Shown here: positions 18,818 through 27,557 of the stretch, in pieces | Layout of the letters: every line of letters begins with the position of its first letter | How positions within the stretch are numbered: the first letter of the stretch is position 1 | Source: Pseudomonas sp. 10S4 | GTDB taxonomy: Bacteria > Pseudomonadota > Gammaproteobacteria > Pseudomonadales > Pseudomonadaceae | Length of the DNA: 64,000 bases | Assembly (NCBI RefSeq): GCF_034344865.1 | Contig: NZ_CP133774.1 | Location: 2,480,001 to 2,544,000 of the forward strand | Direction: 5' to 3' | The notes under the pieces: model-generated | The model's database searches: none | Seen by the model: the letters and a program-made list of their open reading frames with translations, nothing else | What the model was told of the DNA's origin: nothing | Position numbers and translations under genes: made by a program

Positions 18818-19432
18818 TCAGGCTGCGGTCAGCAGGCCCTGGCGTTCGATGAAGGCGATGATTTCTTCCAGGCCCAGGCCGGTCTTCTGGTTGCTGAAGA
18901 CGAACGGCTTGCCGTTGCGCATGCGTTTGGTGTCGCTGTCCATCAACTCCAGCGAGGCGCCCACCAGCGGCGCGAGATCGACCTTGTTGATCACCAGCAA
19001 ATCGGATTTGCAAATCCCCGGCCCGCCCTTGCGCGGCAACTTGTCGCCAGCGGAAACGTCGATCACATAGATGGTCAAGTCGGACAGCTCCGGGCTGAAG
19101 GTCGCCGACAGGTTATCGCCACCGGACTCGACAATAATCAGGTCCAGCCCCGGAAAGCGCCGGTTCAGTTGATCGACTGCTTCGAGGTTGATCGAGGCGT
19201 CTTCGCGGATCGCCGTGTGCGGGCAGCCGCCGGTTTCGACGCCGATGATGCGTTCCGGTGCCAGGGCTTCGTTGCGCACCAGAAAGTCAGCGTCTTCGCG
19301 GGTGTAGATGTCGTTAGTCACGACCGCCAGGTTGTAGCGATCACGTAGCGCCAGGCACAGGGCCAGGGTCAGGGCGGTTTTACCGGAACCGACCGGGCCG
19401 CCGATGCCGACGCGCAGAGGTTGTGTGTTCAT
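18818..19432 (-). CDS. ureG: urease accessory GTPase UreG
   Basis: A 204-residue SIMIBI-class GTPase, standard UreG length. The P-loop [11 protein letters not shown] lies about residues 11-21, followed by [15 protein letters not shown], the nickel-relay motif [16 protein letters not shown] (Cys-Pro-His), [17 protein letters not shown] and NKVDLAP (G4). UreG delivers nickel to the UreABC-UreD-UreF complex using GTP. The ATG at 19430-19432 gives the exact family N terminus; longer readings run into ureF. Confidence 0.96.
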   Translation of the reverse strand: MNTQPLRVGIGGPVGSGKTALTLALCLALRDRYNLAVVTNDIYTREDADFLVRNEALAPERIIGVETGGCPHTAIREDASINLEAVDQLNRRFPGLDLIIVESGGDNLSATFSPELSDLTIYVIDVSAGDKLPRKGGPGICKSDLLVINKVDLAPLVGASLELMDSDTKRMRNGKPFVFSNQKTGLGLEEIIAFIERQGLLTAA

Positions 19433-19469
19433 GCTGCTTCTCCAAATAAAAGGCCCAAAATAAAAGGCC

Positions 19470-20144
19470 CTAGGAACGGAACAGACGGCTGTACTGGCGC
19501 TCATGGGCCATGCACGCCAGGGACAGGCCGAAAGCGGCGCTGCCATAGTGTTCGGGATTGATTCGGGTAGCGTGTAGCTGCGCCTCTTGTAGCAACGGCA
19601 GCAATTGACTGGTCAGGCGTTGCGCGGCCTGCTGGCCCATGGGCAGGGTTTTCATCAACACCGCCAATTGGTTTTCCAGCCAGCTCCAGAGCCAGGCGGC
19701 CAAGGCATCCTGCGGCGTGATCCCCCAAGCGCGGGCGGCCAATGCCCAGCCGAGAGCCAAGTGCGGCTCGGGACGTTGCTCGAGAAAAGCCCGGGCTGGC
19801 GCATCGAGTTCCGGTAAACCGTTGAGCAGTTGCTGCAACGAATAGCCCATCTGCCGACTTTCCTGATGCAGTTCGCGGGTTTCCCGGCTGGCGCGATGTT
19901 CTTCGCAGCGTTGCAACAGTTCGGCCCAGTTTTCGTCGGCGGCGGCCACGCAATGGGCGAGCAACAACGGCGCTTCGAAACGCGCGAGGTTCAGCAGCAA
20001 CTGATCACTGATCCAGCGTCGCGCGCTATCAGCATCATTCACCCGGCCGTTATCCACCGCCATTTCCAGGCCTTGGGAATAGCTGTAGCCGCCAATCGGC
20101 AACTGCGGACTGGCCAGGCGCAGCAGCGCCCAGGCTGGGTTCAT
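19470..20144 (-). CDS. ureF: urease accessory protein UreF
   Basis: UreF of 224 residues, an all-helical protein. The N terminus ([20 protein letters not shown]) and [13 protein letters not shown] are conserved; HGRQ-type C-terminal sequence is represented by [14 protein letters not shown]. UreF acts with UreD and UreG to gate nickel and CO2 into the urease active site. It overlaps ureE by 4 bp and is followed by ureG after 37 bp. Confidence 0.94.
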   Translation of the reverse strand: MNPAWALLRLASPQLPIGGYSYSQGLEMAVDNGRVNDADSARRWISDQLLLNLARFEAPLLLAHCVAAADENWAELLQRCEEHRASRETRELHQESRQMGYSLQQLLNGLPELDAPARAFLEQRPEPHLALGWALAARAWGITPQDALAAWLWSWLENQLAVLMKTLPMGQQAAQRLTSQLLPLLQEAQLHATRINPEHYGSAAFGLSLACMAHERQYSRLFRS

Positions 20145-20641
20145 AAACGCACGCCGAACTGGTGCAGTTTCGGTGGGTAGTTGAAATCTTCGTCGCCGTG
20201 CCGCGAGTGGTGATGGCCGCCACCGTAAGCGCCGTGTTCCGGCTGGAATGGGGCTTCGATGTTTTCGACCTTGGCATCCAGCTGTTCGAGCATGGCCTTG
20301 AGTACGTAATCGTCGAGCAAACGCAGCCAGCCATCGCCGACTTGCAGGGCGACGTGGCGGTTGCCCAAGTGATAGGCCGCGCGGGTCAGTTCGAAGGCAT
20401 TGGCGCAGGTGACGTGCAGCAATTGTTCGGGACGAGCGCAGACGCGCACGATTCGCCCGTCTTCAGCCTCTAGGCATTCGCCGTCATACAGCGGCGGCTG
20501 GCCGCGCTCTAAAAACAACCCGACATCTTCCTGCTCGGCACTGAAACAGCGCAAACGGCTTTTGCTCCGGGCTTCGAAGGTCAGGTGCAACTCGGCGGCC
20601 CAGACGGGTTGAGGGTCGATTCTGCGATGAATCACCAGCAT
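20141..20641 (-). CDS. ureE: urease accessory nickel metallochaperone UreE
   Basis: UreE of 166 residues from the ATG at 20639-20641 (MLVIHRRID); an in-frame start eight codons earlier is less likely. The N-terminal peptide-binding domain is followed by the metal-binding domain with CARPEQLLHVTCANAFEL and AYHLGNRHVALQV (dimer-interface histidine). The C-terminal tail has the histidine cluster GGHHHSRHGDEDF typical of nickel-carrying UreE. First gene of the minus-strand ureEFG-hupE operon. Confidence 0.95.
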   Translation of the reverse strand: MLVIHRRIDPQPVWAAELHLTFEARSKSRLRCFSAEQEDVGLFLERGQPPLYDGECLEAEDGRIVRVCARPEQLLHVTCANAFELTRAAYHLGNRHVALQVGDGWLRLLDDYVLKAMLEQLDAKVENIEAPFQPEHGAYGGGHHHSRHGDEDFNYPPKLHQFGVRL

Positions 20642-20796
20642 CGGAAAGCTTCCAGCAGAGGACAATACTCAGGCTAGAGCAAGGGGCTTGCCAATCGGAC
20701 AAGACGTAGGAAAACCCTGTCGGAGCTTAGTGGTTGTTGCAAGATGTTGCAGACTTTTGAGTCATGTTGGTGCATGTAAGATTTTTCATGCACCAA

Positions 20797-20886
20797 TGTG
20801 GGAGCGGGCTTGCTCGCGAAGGCGGTGTGTCAGGCGAAATTGATATCGACTGACGCACCGCCTTCGCGAGCAAGCCCGCTCCCACA
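20797..20886. repeat. REPIN, family A
   Basis: GTGGGAGCGGGCTTGCTCGC and inverse copy between desT and ureE. Confidence 0.9.
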
Positions 20887-20897
20887 GGGGATGTGTG

Positions 20898-21530
20898 TTA
20901 TTCCGTGCTACCGAGCCCCTGCCAATGCTTGAGGCCAATAAAGATAAAGCGCAGTTGCTGGGTGATCTTCGCCTGAGGCGTCAGGTGCTCCGGCAATGCG
21001 TCAACGGGCGGATCGATAATGTCCGGCAGGGTGGCAAACACGCTTTTAACGATCAGGTCAGCCATGACGCTCAGCCCGGCAATGTCCAAATGTTGCAGCT
21101 TCGGCATCAGCGACAGGTCGGACGCCAGGTCGGAGCTGATGTCTTCGCGCAATCGGCCAATGGCCTGACGCACCGGCAGCGAACCGCCGTATTGCTCACG
21201 GGCAAGAAACAGGAATTGCGAGCGATTGGCGCTGACCACGTCGAGGAAGATCCGCACCGACGCATCAATGATGCCGCCCATGACGAATTCGTTGTGGCGT
21301 ACCAGGCGGATGGTTTCGCGGAAGGTCTGGCCGACTTCGCTGACCAGCACCAGGCCAAGTTCGTCCATATCGGCGAAATGCCGGTAGAAACCGGTGGGCA
21401 CGATCCCGGCGGTTTTCGCCACTTCGCGCAGGCTCAGGCTGCCGAATCCTCGGCCGCATTCCATCAAATGGCGGGCGGCGTCCATCAGGGCGTTGCGGGT
21501 CTGTTGTTTCTGTTCGGCGCGGGGCAGCAT
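20898..21530 (-). CDS. desT: TetR-family regulator of unsaturated fatty acid synthesis (DesT-like)
   Basis: A 210-residue TetR protein. The helix-turn-helix covers about residues 10-57 (GFGSLSLREVAKTAGIVPTG, FYRHFADMDELG), and the C-terminal ligand domain contains ANRSQFLFLAREQYGGSLP, a conserved DesT/FabR segment. DesT represses acyl-CoA desaturase genes and fabAB, sensing the saturated-to-unsaturated acyl-CoA ratio. The placement beside ureE matches my recollection of the P. aeruginosa order, where desT neighbours ureE; the targets are not in this window. Confidence 0.82.
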   Translation of the reverse strand: MLPRAEQKQQTRNALMDAARHLMECGRGFGSLSLREVAKTAGIVPTGFYRHFADMDELGLVLVSEVGQTFRETIRLVRHNEFVMGGIIDASVRIFLDVVSANRSQFLFLAREQYGGSLPVRQAIGRLREDISSDLASDLSLMPKLQHLDIAGLSVMADLIVKSVFATLPDIIDPPVDALPEHLTPQAKITQQLRFIFIGLKHWQGLGSTE

Positions 21531-21641
21531 CGCAAGGGTGTTTTCTGGACAGGACAGCGGCGCACTCTAGCAAATCGGCTTTGCCGGCGTCGAACGGGGA
21601 TCGGGGTTCATGCGAAGAACAAGCGTGCTTCTATAAAAGTC

Positions 21642-21672
21642 AAAAGCCCAATCCGGGAATTGGGCTTTTTTC
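21642..21672. terminator. bidirectional rho-independent terminator
   Basis: AAAAGCCCAAT-CCGGGA-ATTGGGCTTTTTT is an 11-bp perfect stem with A-run and T-run on both sides. On the minus strand it follows the repeat-protein gene by about 15 bp. Confidence 0.85.
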
Positions 21673-21687
21673 AGGGCCGCCATGGGC

Positions 21688-22200
21688 TTAGCTCACAGCG
21701 CTGTTGCGTTCGATTACACGGTCACCACCACCTTCAGCAAGGGTTTGGCCTTGTGGGGTGCGATCAGAACCATCAGCAGCAAGGGTCTGGCCTTGTGGAG
21801 TGCGATCGGAACCGTCAGCAGCAAGGGTCTGGCCTTGTGGAGTGCGGTCGGAGCCGTCAGCAGCAAGGGTCTGGCCTTGTGGGGTGCGGTCGGAGCCGTC
21901 AGCAGCAAGGGTCTGGCCTTGTGGAGTGCGGTCGGAACCGTCAGCGGCAAGGGTCTGGCCTTGTGGTGTTTTGTCGTAGCCATCTTGGGTGATCAAGCCT
22001 TTCTCTTTCAGGCGATCATTACCACCTTCGGCAAGGGTCTGGCCTTGTGGAGTGCGATCCGAGCCATCAGCAGCGACGGTTTGGCTGAATACCGAGTGAT
22101 TGGTTTTGACTTGCGGTGTGGCCTGATCAGCGGCTGGCAGAGCAAATGCGGTGCTGGCTAGCATCGAGAGGGTCAGGCTAAGCAGTAATTGGCGTTTCAT
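21688..22200 (-). CDS. secreted tandem-repeat protein (14-residue repeats)
   Basis: A 170-residue protein from the ATG at 22198-22200, with a signal peptide (MKRQLLLSLTLSMLASTAFA, cleavage near ALPA). The mature part is almost wholly built of the 14-residue unit TPQGQTLAADGSDR: seven TPQGQ units, five of them consecutive and identical, with one diverged spacer (LKEKGLITQDGYDK), ending AEGGGDRVIERNSAVS. Similar short Pseudomonas proteins are often labelled phage infection protein, but I know of no solid function. The AEGG/AADGSDR turns suggest a cation-binding or amyloid-like repeat; that is inference only. A strong terminator follows. Confidence 0.83.
   Translation of the reverse strand: MKRQLLLSLTLSMLASTAFALPAADQATPQVKTNHSVFSQTVAADGSDRTPQGQTLAEGGNDRLKEKGLITQDGYDKTPQGQTLAADGSDRTPQGQTLAADGSDRTPQGQTLAADGSDRTPQGQTLAADGSDRTPQGQTLAADGSDRTPQGQTLAEGGGDRVIERNSAVS
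21732..22074. repeat. 42-bp tandem repeat array inside the secreted protein gene
   Basis: Near-identical 42-bp units (exactly 14 codons), e.g. starting CAGCAGCAAGGGTCTGGCC. Because the unit length is a multiple of three, copy-number change keeps the frame; it also leaves all other frames open, so long ORFs on both strands here are artefacts. Confidence 0.9.
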
Positions 22201-22587
22201 GATGGGTTGCTCCTTGGGAGGGCGATAAAGTGGGTACGAGGTCAATGCTACTCTCGATAAGTCGATATAAAAGTTCATAAACGCAATGGTAATAATCAAC
22301 AGAATTGATTGTTCCGTGCAGGCGCTCTAGAACGGGCGTTTCCGGCGGGCCGTTTTGCACTGAGGTGGGTATTTTCGACTCACTCGTGCCGCACAAAAGT
22401 GCGGGGTCGGTAACGCCAGAAGCGGGCGCAGTGTGTGGGCGATGGATTATTTGAGGGTTAAGCGGTAATCGGGTTAAACCTGCGGGCCGTTTTCCAGTCG
22501 TAGATTCCATGGCAGGCCGGTTCTGGCCTAACGTTTCACCCGTGCGTCGCAGTCAGGGCGCTCAGTCGTATTCAGGAGCCCCGTGCA
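22201..22587. other. intergenic region, divergent promoters expected
   Basis: 387 bp between the divergently transcribed repeat-protein gene and the AsmA gene. No gene is supported. One perfect small hairpin, CCGCAC-AAAA-GTGCGG, lies at 22389-22404. An AT-richer stretch at about 22255-22315 probably holds the promoter for the repeat protein. Confidence 0.5.
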
Positions 22588-24663
22588 ATGACGCGCACTT
22601 CAAAAATAATTACCTGGACCTTCGCCAGCCTGATTGTGCTGCTGGCGGTACTGGTTCTGATCATCGTGTTCTTTGATTGGAACCGGATCAAACCCCCACT
22701 CAATGCCAAAGTCTCCGAAGAGCTGCACCGTCCGTTCGCCATTAATGGCAACCTGGCGGTGGTGTGGCGGCGCGAACTCGATGAAGGCGGCTGGCGGGCC
22801 TGGGTGCCGTGGCCGCATGTGGTGGCCGAAGACTTGAGCCTGGGTAACCCGGACTGGTCGAAGCAGCCGCAAATGGTCACCCTCAAGCGTGTCGAGTTGC
22901 GCATCTCGCCGCTGGCCTTGTTGGCGCAACGGGTAGTGATTCCGCGCATTGACCTGACCGAACCGAATGCCGGCCTCCAGCGCCTGGCCGACGGTCGCGC
23001 CAATTGGACCTTCAAGTTCGATCCCAAGGACCCGAACGCCGAACCATCGAAGTGGGTGGTGGACATCGGCGCCATCGGATTCGACAAGGGCCACGTCACC
23101 CTCGACGACCAGAGCCTGAAAACTCAGCTCGACGTGCTGATCGACCCGTTGGGCAAACCGATTCCGTTCAGCGATATCGTCGGCGACAAAGCGGCAAAAA
23201 CCGCGTTCGATAAGGGCGGCGCACCCCAGGACTACGCCTTCGCCATCAAGGTCAAAGGCCAATACCACCAGCAGAAGCTCGCCGGTGAAGGCAAGATCGG
23301 CGGCCTGCTGGCCTTGCAGGACGCGGCCAAGCCGTTTCCGCTCCAGGCCCAGGTCAAGATCGCCGACACCAGCGTCGATCTGGCGGGCACGCTGACAGAC
23401 CCGCTGAACCTCGGTGCCTTGGATTTGCGCTTGAAGCTGGCCGGCACCAGCCTGGCCAACCTTTACCCGTTGACCGGCGTGACCCTGCCGGCCTCGCCGC
23501 CCTACGCCACTGACGGTCACTTGACTGCCAAACTGCATGACGCGGCCGGCGCGCAGTTCCGCTATGAAGGCTTCAACGGCAAGATCGGCGACAGCGACAT
23601 TCATGGCGACCTGGCGTACGTCGCCAGTCAGCCCCGGCCCAAACTCAGCGGCGCGCTGGTCTCCAACCAATTGCTGTTTGCCGACCTGGCGCCGTTGATC
23701 GGCGCCGATTCCAACGCCAAGCAGAAGGCTCGTGGCGGTGAAAGCAAGCAGCCGACGGACAAGGTCTTGCCGGTCGAAGAGTTCAAGACCGAGCGCTGGC
23801 GCGATATGGACGCCGACGTCGAATTCACCGGCAAACGCATCGTCCACAGTGAAAAACTGCCGTTCACCGACCTTTATACCCACCTGGTGCTGACTGACGG
23901 TCTGCTCAGCCTGGAGCCGCTGCGTTTCGGCGTAGCCGGCGGCAAGCTGGATGCGCAGATTCGTCTCAATGGCCGCAGTGAGCCGCTGGAAGGTCAGGCA
24001 AAACTCACCGCTCGTGGTTTCAAACTCAAGCAGCTGTTCCCGACCTTTGAACCGATGAAAACCAGTTTCGGCGAGTTGAATGGTGACGCTGATATCGCCG
24101 GCCGTGGCAACTCGGTGGCCAAGTTGATGGGCAGCGCCAACGGCAAGCTGAAAATGCTGATCAACGACGGCGCCATCAGCCGCGAGTTGATGGAGCTGGC
24201 GGGACTTAACGTCGGCAACTACGTGGTCGGCAAAATCTTTGGCGACAAAGAAGTGAAGATCAACTGCGCGGCGGCCGATTTCGATATCAAGACCGGTTTG
24301 GCGACCACGCAGTTGTTTGTCTTCGATACCGAGAACGCGATCATCTACATCGATGGCACCGCGAACATGGCGACTGAGCAACTGGACTTGACCGTTACGC
24401 CGGAATCCAAGGGCTGGCGTTTGATTTCGTTGCGTTCGCCGTTGTACGTGCGGGGCAAGTTCATCAAGCCGGATGCGGGCGTGAAAGCGGTGCCGTTGTT
24501 GTTGCGTGGGGCCGGTATGGTGGCGTTGGGCGTGATCGCGGCGCCAGCGGCGGGGTTGTTGGCGCTGATCGCGCCGAGTGGTGGCGAGCCGAACCAGTGT
24601 GTGCCGTTGTTGGCGCAGATGAGGTCGGGCAAGGCGCCGGTGACCGTTAAACCAACCAAGTAA
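22588..24663 (+). CDS. AsmA-family inner-membrane/periplasmic protein
   Basis: A 691-residue protein with one N-terminal membrane anchor (IITWTFASLIVLLAVLVLII) followed by DWNRIKPPLNAKVSEELHR, the classical start of the AsmA domain. The long beta-rich middle and the C-terminal AsmA_2 region (GRGNSVAKLMGSANGKLKML; AGLNVGNYVVGKIFGDKEVK) are typical. AsmA/YhdP/TamB-type proteins are bridge-like proteins implicated in phospholipid transport to the outer membrane. Start behind CAGGAG. A hydrophobic GAGMVALGVIAAPAAGLLAL stretch is near the C terminus. Stand-alone gene. Confidence 0.88.
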   Translation: MTRTSKIITWTFASLIVLLAVLVLIIVFFDWNRIKPPLNAKVSEELHRPFAINGNLAVVWRRELDEGGWRAWVPWPHVVAEDLSLGNPDWSKQPQMVTLKRVELRISPLALLAQRVVIPRIDLTEPNAGLQRLADGRANWTFKFDPKDPNAEPSKWVVDIGAIGFDKGHVTLDDQSLKTQLDVLIDPLGKPIPFSDIVGDKAAKTAFDKGGAPQDYAFAIKVKGQYHQQKLAGEGKIGGLLALQDAAKPFPLQAQVKIADTSVDLAGTLTDPLNLGALDLRLKLAGTSLANLYPLTGVTLPASPPYATDGHLTAKLHDAAGAQFRYEGFNGKIGDSDIHGDLAYVASQPRPKLSGALVSNQLLFADLAPLIGADSNAKQKARGGESKQPTDKVLPVEEFKTERWRDMDADVEFTGKRIVHSEKLPFTDLYTHLVLTDGLLSLEPLRFGVAGGKLDAQIRLNGRSEPLEGQAKLTARGFKLKQLFPTFEPMKTSFGELNGDADIAGRGNSVAKLMGSANGKLKMLINDGAISRELMELAGLNVGNYVVGKIFGDKEVKINCAAADFDIKTGLATTQLFVFDTENAIIYIDGTANMATEQLDLTVTPESKGWRLISLRSPLYVRGKFIKPDAGVKAVPLLLRGAGMVALGVIAAPAAGLLALIAPSGGEPNQCVPLLAQMRSGKAPVTVKPTK

Positions 24664-24686
24664 TTTGTGGCGTCTTTGAAGACGCC

Positions 24687-24759
24687 ATCGCGAGCAAGCT
24701 CGCTCCCACATGGGGCCTGTGAACGCAGATCCATTGTGGGAGCGAGCTTGCTCGCGATA
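24687..24759. repeat. REPIN, family A
   Basis: ATCGCGAGCAAGCTCGCTCC and inverse copy between the convergent AsmA and ferritin-like genes. Confidence 0.87.
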
Positions 24760-24774
24760 GCGGTCTATCAGGCG

Positions 24775-25305
24775 CTACAGGTCTTTCAGAATGTCAGCCA
24801 TATCATCCGCATGCTCTTCTTCCTGCGCCAAAATGTCTTCGAAGATGCGCCGGGTCGTCGGGTCTTTTTCGCCGATGTACTGAATGATCTCGCGGTAGCT
24901 GTCGATGGCGATCCGCTCGGCGACCAGGTCTTCGTAGACCATCTCCTTGAGGTTGTTGCCGGCCACGTACTGGGCGTGGGAGTTTTTCGACAGCAGGTCG
25001 GGGTTGAACTCCGGCTCACCGCCCAGTTGCACGATGCGCGCGGCCAGACGGTCGGCGTGTTCGGCTTCCTGGTTCGCGTGTTCGAGGAACTCGTCGGCGG
25101 CAAAATGGGCTTTCAGGCCGGTGGCCATGAAGTAGTGGCGCTTGTAACGCAACACGCAGACCAGTTCGGTGGCCAGCGATTCGTTGAGCAGGCGCAGCAC
25201 TTCATTGATGTCGGCGCTGTAGCTTTCGGTCACGGCACCGTTCTCGACGTTCTTGCGGGCCCGCTCACGCAGGGTGGTTACATCAGACAAATGCATGTCG
25301 CTCAT
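24775..25305 (-). CDS. bacterioferritin / Dps-like ferritin-superfamily protein
   Basis: A 176-residue four-helix-bundle protein. Diiron-type ligands are visible as LATELVCVLRYKRHYF (Glu), FLEHANQEAEHADRLA (ExxH) and ILAQEEEHADDMADIL (ExxH), so an iron-oxidising ferroxidase site is plausible. FAADEFLEHANQEAEHAD is bacterioferritin-like, although the haem-ligand methionine of true Bfr is not obvious. Iron storage or oxidative protection is inferred. Start behind CAGGAGA. Confidence 0.82.
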   Translation of the reverse strand: MSDMHLSDVTTLRERARKNVENGAVTESYSADINEVLRLLNESLATELVCVLRYKRHYFMATGLKAHFAADEFLEHANQEAEHADRLAARIVQLGGEPEFNPDLLSKNSHAQYVAGNNLKEMVYEDLVAERIAIDSYREIIQYIGEKDPTTRRIFEDILAQEEEHADDMADILKDL

Positions 25306-25418
25306 CTCAATCTCCTGGAAGCTAATCCGGTTGACGTCACGCCTCTGGGGACGTGATCGCTACCTAAGGTGTGAGTGATGAGCATTGCAAAAAGTTTGAT
25401 GTAATTTGACGGACGCAA

Positions 25419-25490
25419 AAGATCGCAGCCTTCGGCAGCTCCTACAGGGGAATGCGTTCTCGTGCAGGAGCTGGCGCAGCCTGCGATCTT
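25419..25490. repeat. inverted repeat, third family (GATCGCAG type)
   Basis: AAGATCGCAG at 25419-25428 pairs with CTGCGATCTT at 25481-25490, and CAGCTCCT pairs with AGGAGCTG inside. It supplies the stop and last ~15 codons of the adjacent LysR gene. Confidence 0.7.
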
Positions 25491-26386
25491 GGCAATAGCC
25501 CCGACAACAAAGCCTCTTCCTGCAACCATGCAAAAAATGCCCGCACCGGTGGATGCCGTTCACGCCCCGGCACGCACAATGCGCTGTAGCCGGCCCCGTC
25601 GACCTGAACCTCGCCCTTGTAAGCCACCAGCAACCCGCTGGCCACGCTTTCGGATACCAGAATATTGCTCGCCAGCACCAGCCCCTGGCCGGCAATCGCC
25701 GCTTGCAGGGCGTAATGCTCTTCATCGTATTCGCGCACGGCGGGTTGCCCGGTCAGCCAGGTTTCGCCGGACTGCGCGCACCACGCCTCCCACCCGTACG
25801 CGTAAAATTTTGAATTGCACCAGCGTACGCTGATCAGCGCCGGCACTTGCCTGGCCGCCAGGGCCACCTGTTCGGGAGAGCCATAGACGCCAAAGGATTC
25901 GTCGAATAAACACAGCCCATAAAGATTCGGATAGCTATCAAGGCTGTAGCGCACCACCAGATCGACACTCGCATCCTGATGCAAATCGACGACTTCGCAA
26001 TGGGTGTCGAGCCGTAGGCTGATGTTCGGATGCCGGGCATAGAAGCGACCCAAACGTGGCACCAGCCACAACGCGGCGAAGGCGGGGATGGTAGAAATCG
26101 TCAGGCTTGTGCTGCTGCGTTGCGGGCGCAGGGTGTCGACGCTCTGCGCCACGTCAAGCAAAGCGCCGTGCAAGCTCTGGAACAGGCGTTCACCGCCCTC
26201 GGTGAGGCGCACTTGCCGGGGCAACCGTTCGAACAGCGCGATGCCGAGCCAGCTCTCCAGCGAACGAATCTGATGGGAAATCGCCGTGGGCGTCACCGAG
26301 AGTTCTTCGGCGGCGGCCTTGAAGCTCAGCAGGCGCGAGGCGGATTCGAACGCGCGCAGGGCGGTCAGCGGCAGCGAGGCAAACAT
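25442..26386 (-). CDS. LysR-family regulator, GcvA-like
   Basis: A 314-residue LysR protein starting MFASLPLTALRAFESASRLL; the ATG at 26384-26386 is chosen because GGAG lies 6 bp ahead, whereas an ATG four codons earlier has no ribosome site. The HTH contains FKAAAEELSVTPTAISHQI, the GcvA/AmpR-like variant. The effector domain includes TISTIPAFAALWLVPRLGRF. The final residues (RSQAAPAPARERIPL) are encoded by a dispersed inverted repeat, so the native C terminus was probably replaced or extended. It is divergent from azoR and may control it. Confidence 0.87.
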   Translation of the reverse strand: MFASLPLTALRAFESASRLLSFKAAAEELSVTPTAISHQIRSLESWLGIALFERLPRQVRLTEGGERLFQSLHGALLDVAQSVDTLRPQRSSTSLTISTIPAFAALWLVPRLGRFYARHPNISLRLDTHCEVVDLHQDASVDLVVRYSLDSYPNLYGLCLFDESFGVYGSPEQVALAARQVPALISVRWCNSKFYAYGWEAWCAQSGETWLTGQPAVREYDEEHYALQAAIAGQGLVLASNILVSESVASGLLVAYKGEVQVDGAGYSALCVPGRERHPPVRAFFAWLQEEALLSGLLPRSQAAPAPARERIPL

Positions 26387-26506
26387 TGAATACTCCATGG
26401 ATGAAATAGATTCATCCTGACTGACTTTTGCTCATTTGAAGACAGCGGCCATGCGCTTCAACCTGCACGCCACAAGCCGTTTGAGTTTAGTCCTGAGGAT
26501 ATTCAG

Positions 26507-27145
26507 ATGAACAGAGTTCTTGCGATTCACGCCAGCCCCCGTGGCGAGCGTTCCCACTCCCGGCGTTTGGCCGAGGTGTTTTTGTCGGCTTGGCAGGCCC
26601 GTCATCCGCAGTCGCAGTTGACCCGTCGCGAAGTCGGTCGGGCACTGATTCCGCCGGTCAACGAGGCGTTCGTGGCGGCGGCGTTTTACCCCGAGCCCGA
26701 GGCCCGGCCGCTGTCGATGCAGGCCGATCTGGCGTTCAGCGATGAACTGGTCGGCGAATTGTTTGGTCACGATCTGCTGGTGATTTCCACGCCGATGCAC
26801 AACTTCAGCGTGCCCAGCGGTCTCAAGGCCTGGATTGATCAGATCGTGCGGATCGGCCTGACCTTCAATCACATCCTGGACAACGGCGTGGCCCAGTACG
26901 AGCCGCTGGTGCAGGGCAAAAAAGCGCTGATCGTCACCAGTCGCGGCGGGTTTGGCTTCGGCCCGGGTGGTGAGCTGGAAGCCATGAACCACGCCGATCC
27001 TCTGCTGCGCACGGCGTTGGGGTTTATCGGCATCACTGACATCATGGTGGTTGCCGCCGAGGGTGAAGAGTCCGCCGAGCGGACCTTTCAGATCTCCGTC
27101 GCCGAGGCCGAACAACGTCTGTTGGCGCTGGCCAGGGAGCTCTAG
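26507..27145 (+). CDS. azoR: FMN-dependent NADH-azoreductase
   Basis: A flavodoxin-like quinone/azo reductase of 212 residues. [20 protein letters not shown] holds the FMN phosphate-binding loop, [20 protein letters not shown] is the conserved AzoR segment, and [13 protein letters not shown] follows. AzoR-type enzymes reduce quinones and azo dyes with NADH as two-electron donors. The start lies behind GAGGAT. It abuts an SMR efflux gene, suggesting a shared response to toxic aromatic or cationic compounds, with the divergent LysR as candidate regulator. Confidence 0.9.
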   Translation: MNRVLAIHASPRGERSHSRRLAEVFLSAWQARHPQSQLTRREVGRALIPPVNEAFVAAAFYPEPEARPLSMQADLAFSDELVGELFGHDLLVISTPMHNFSVPSGLKAWIDQIVRIGLTFNHILDNGVAQYEPLVQGKKALIVTSRGGFGFGPGGELEAMNHADPLLRTALGFIGITDIMVVAAEGEESAERTFQISVAEAEQRLLALAREL

Positions 27146-27451
27146 ATGGCCTGGGTATTTTTGCTGATCGCCGCTGCCTTCGAAGTTACCTTCGCCATGG
27201 GCATGAAATACGCCGAAGGCTTTACCCGGCTCTGGCCGTCGGTGATCACGGTCGTGGCGGCGGTGGGCGGGATTTACTTTCTGACCCTGGCCATGCGCGA
27301 GTTGCCGGTGAGTATCGCTTACCCGATCTGGACCGCCATCGGTTCGCTGGGCACGGTGTTTCTCGGGTTCGCGCTGCTGGGCGAGGGTCTGACGGCGATG
27401 AAGCTGCTGTCGGTCGGGTTGATCGTGGCCGGGGTGGTGGGGTTGAAGTAA
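27146..27451 (+). CDS. small multidrug resistance (SugE/Gdx-like) efflux protein
   Basis: A 101-residue SMR protein with four membrane helices. MAWVFLLIAAAFEVTFAMGM has the essential membrane glutamate at residue 13, and LPVSIAYPIWTAIGSLGTVF is the SMR signature; the absence of qac-type residues and the AxxIGxxGT motif fit the guanidinium exporter (Gdx/SugE) branch, though subtype is uncertain. It starts directly after the azoR stop with no gap, in one transcription unit. Confidence 0.88.
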   Translation: MAWVFLLIAAAFEVTFAMGMKYAEGFTRLWPSVITVVAAVGGIYFLTLAMRELPVSIAYPIWTAIGSLGTVFLGFALLGEGLTAMKLLSVGLIVAGVVGLK

Positions 27452-27557
27452 AGCATGTGTGGCGGCTGTCATAGACTGGTCATCTTCGCTGGCGATGCTT
27501 GGCTGATGTCTTGCATCCCGCCTTGCGTCACCTCCCCGATTACAAGGATGTCCGCCC

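Noticed and set aside
20895..21992. 365-codon open frame on the plus strand
   Set aside because: Antisense of desT running into the 42-bp repeat array, which leaves every frame open; no ribosome site or signal.
21732..22074. CRISPR-like array
   Set aside because: Units are contiguous 42-bp copies without unique spacers and encode a clean 14-residue protein repeat after a signal peptide.
22600..24711. 703-codon open frame on the minus strand
   Set aside because: Antisense shadow of the AsmA gene.
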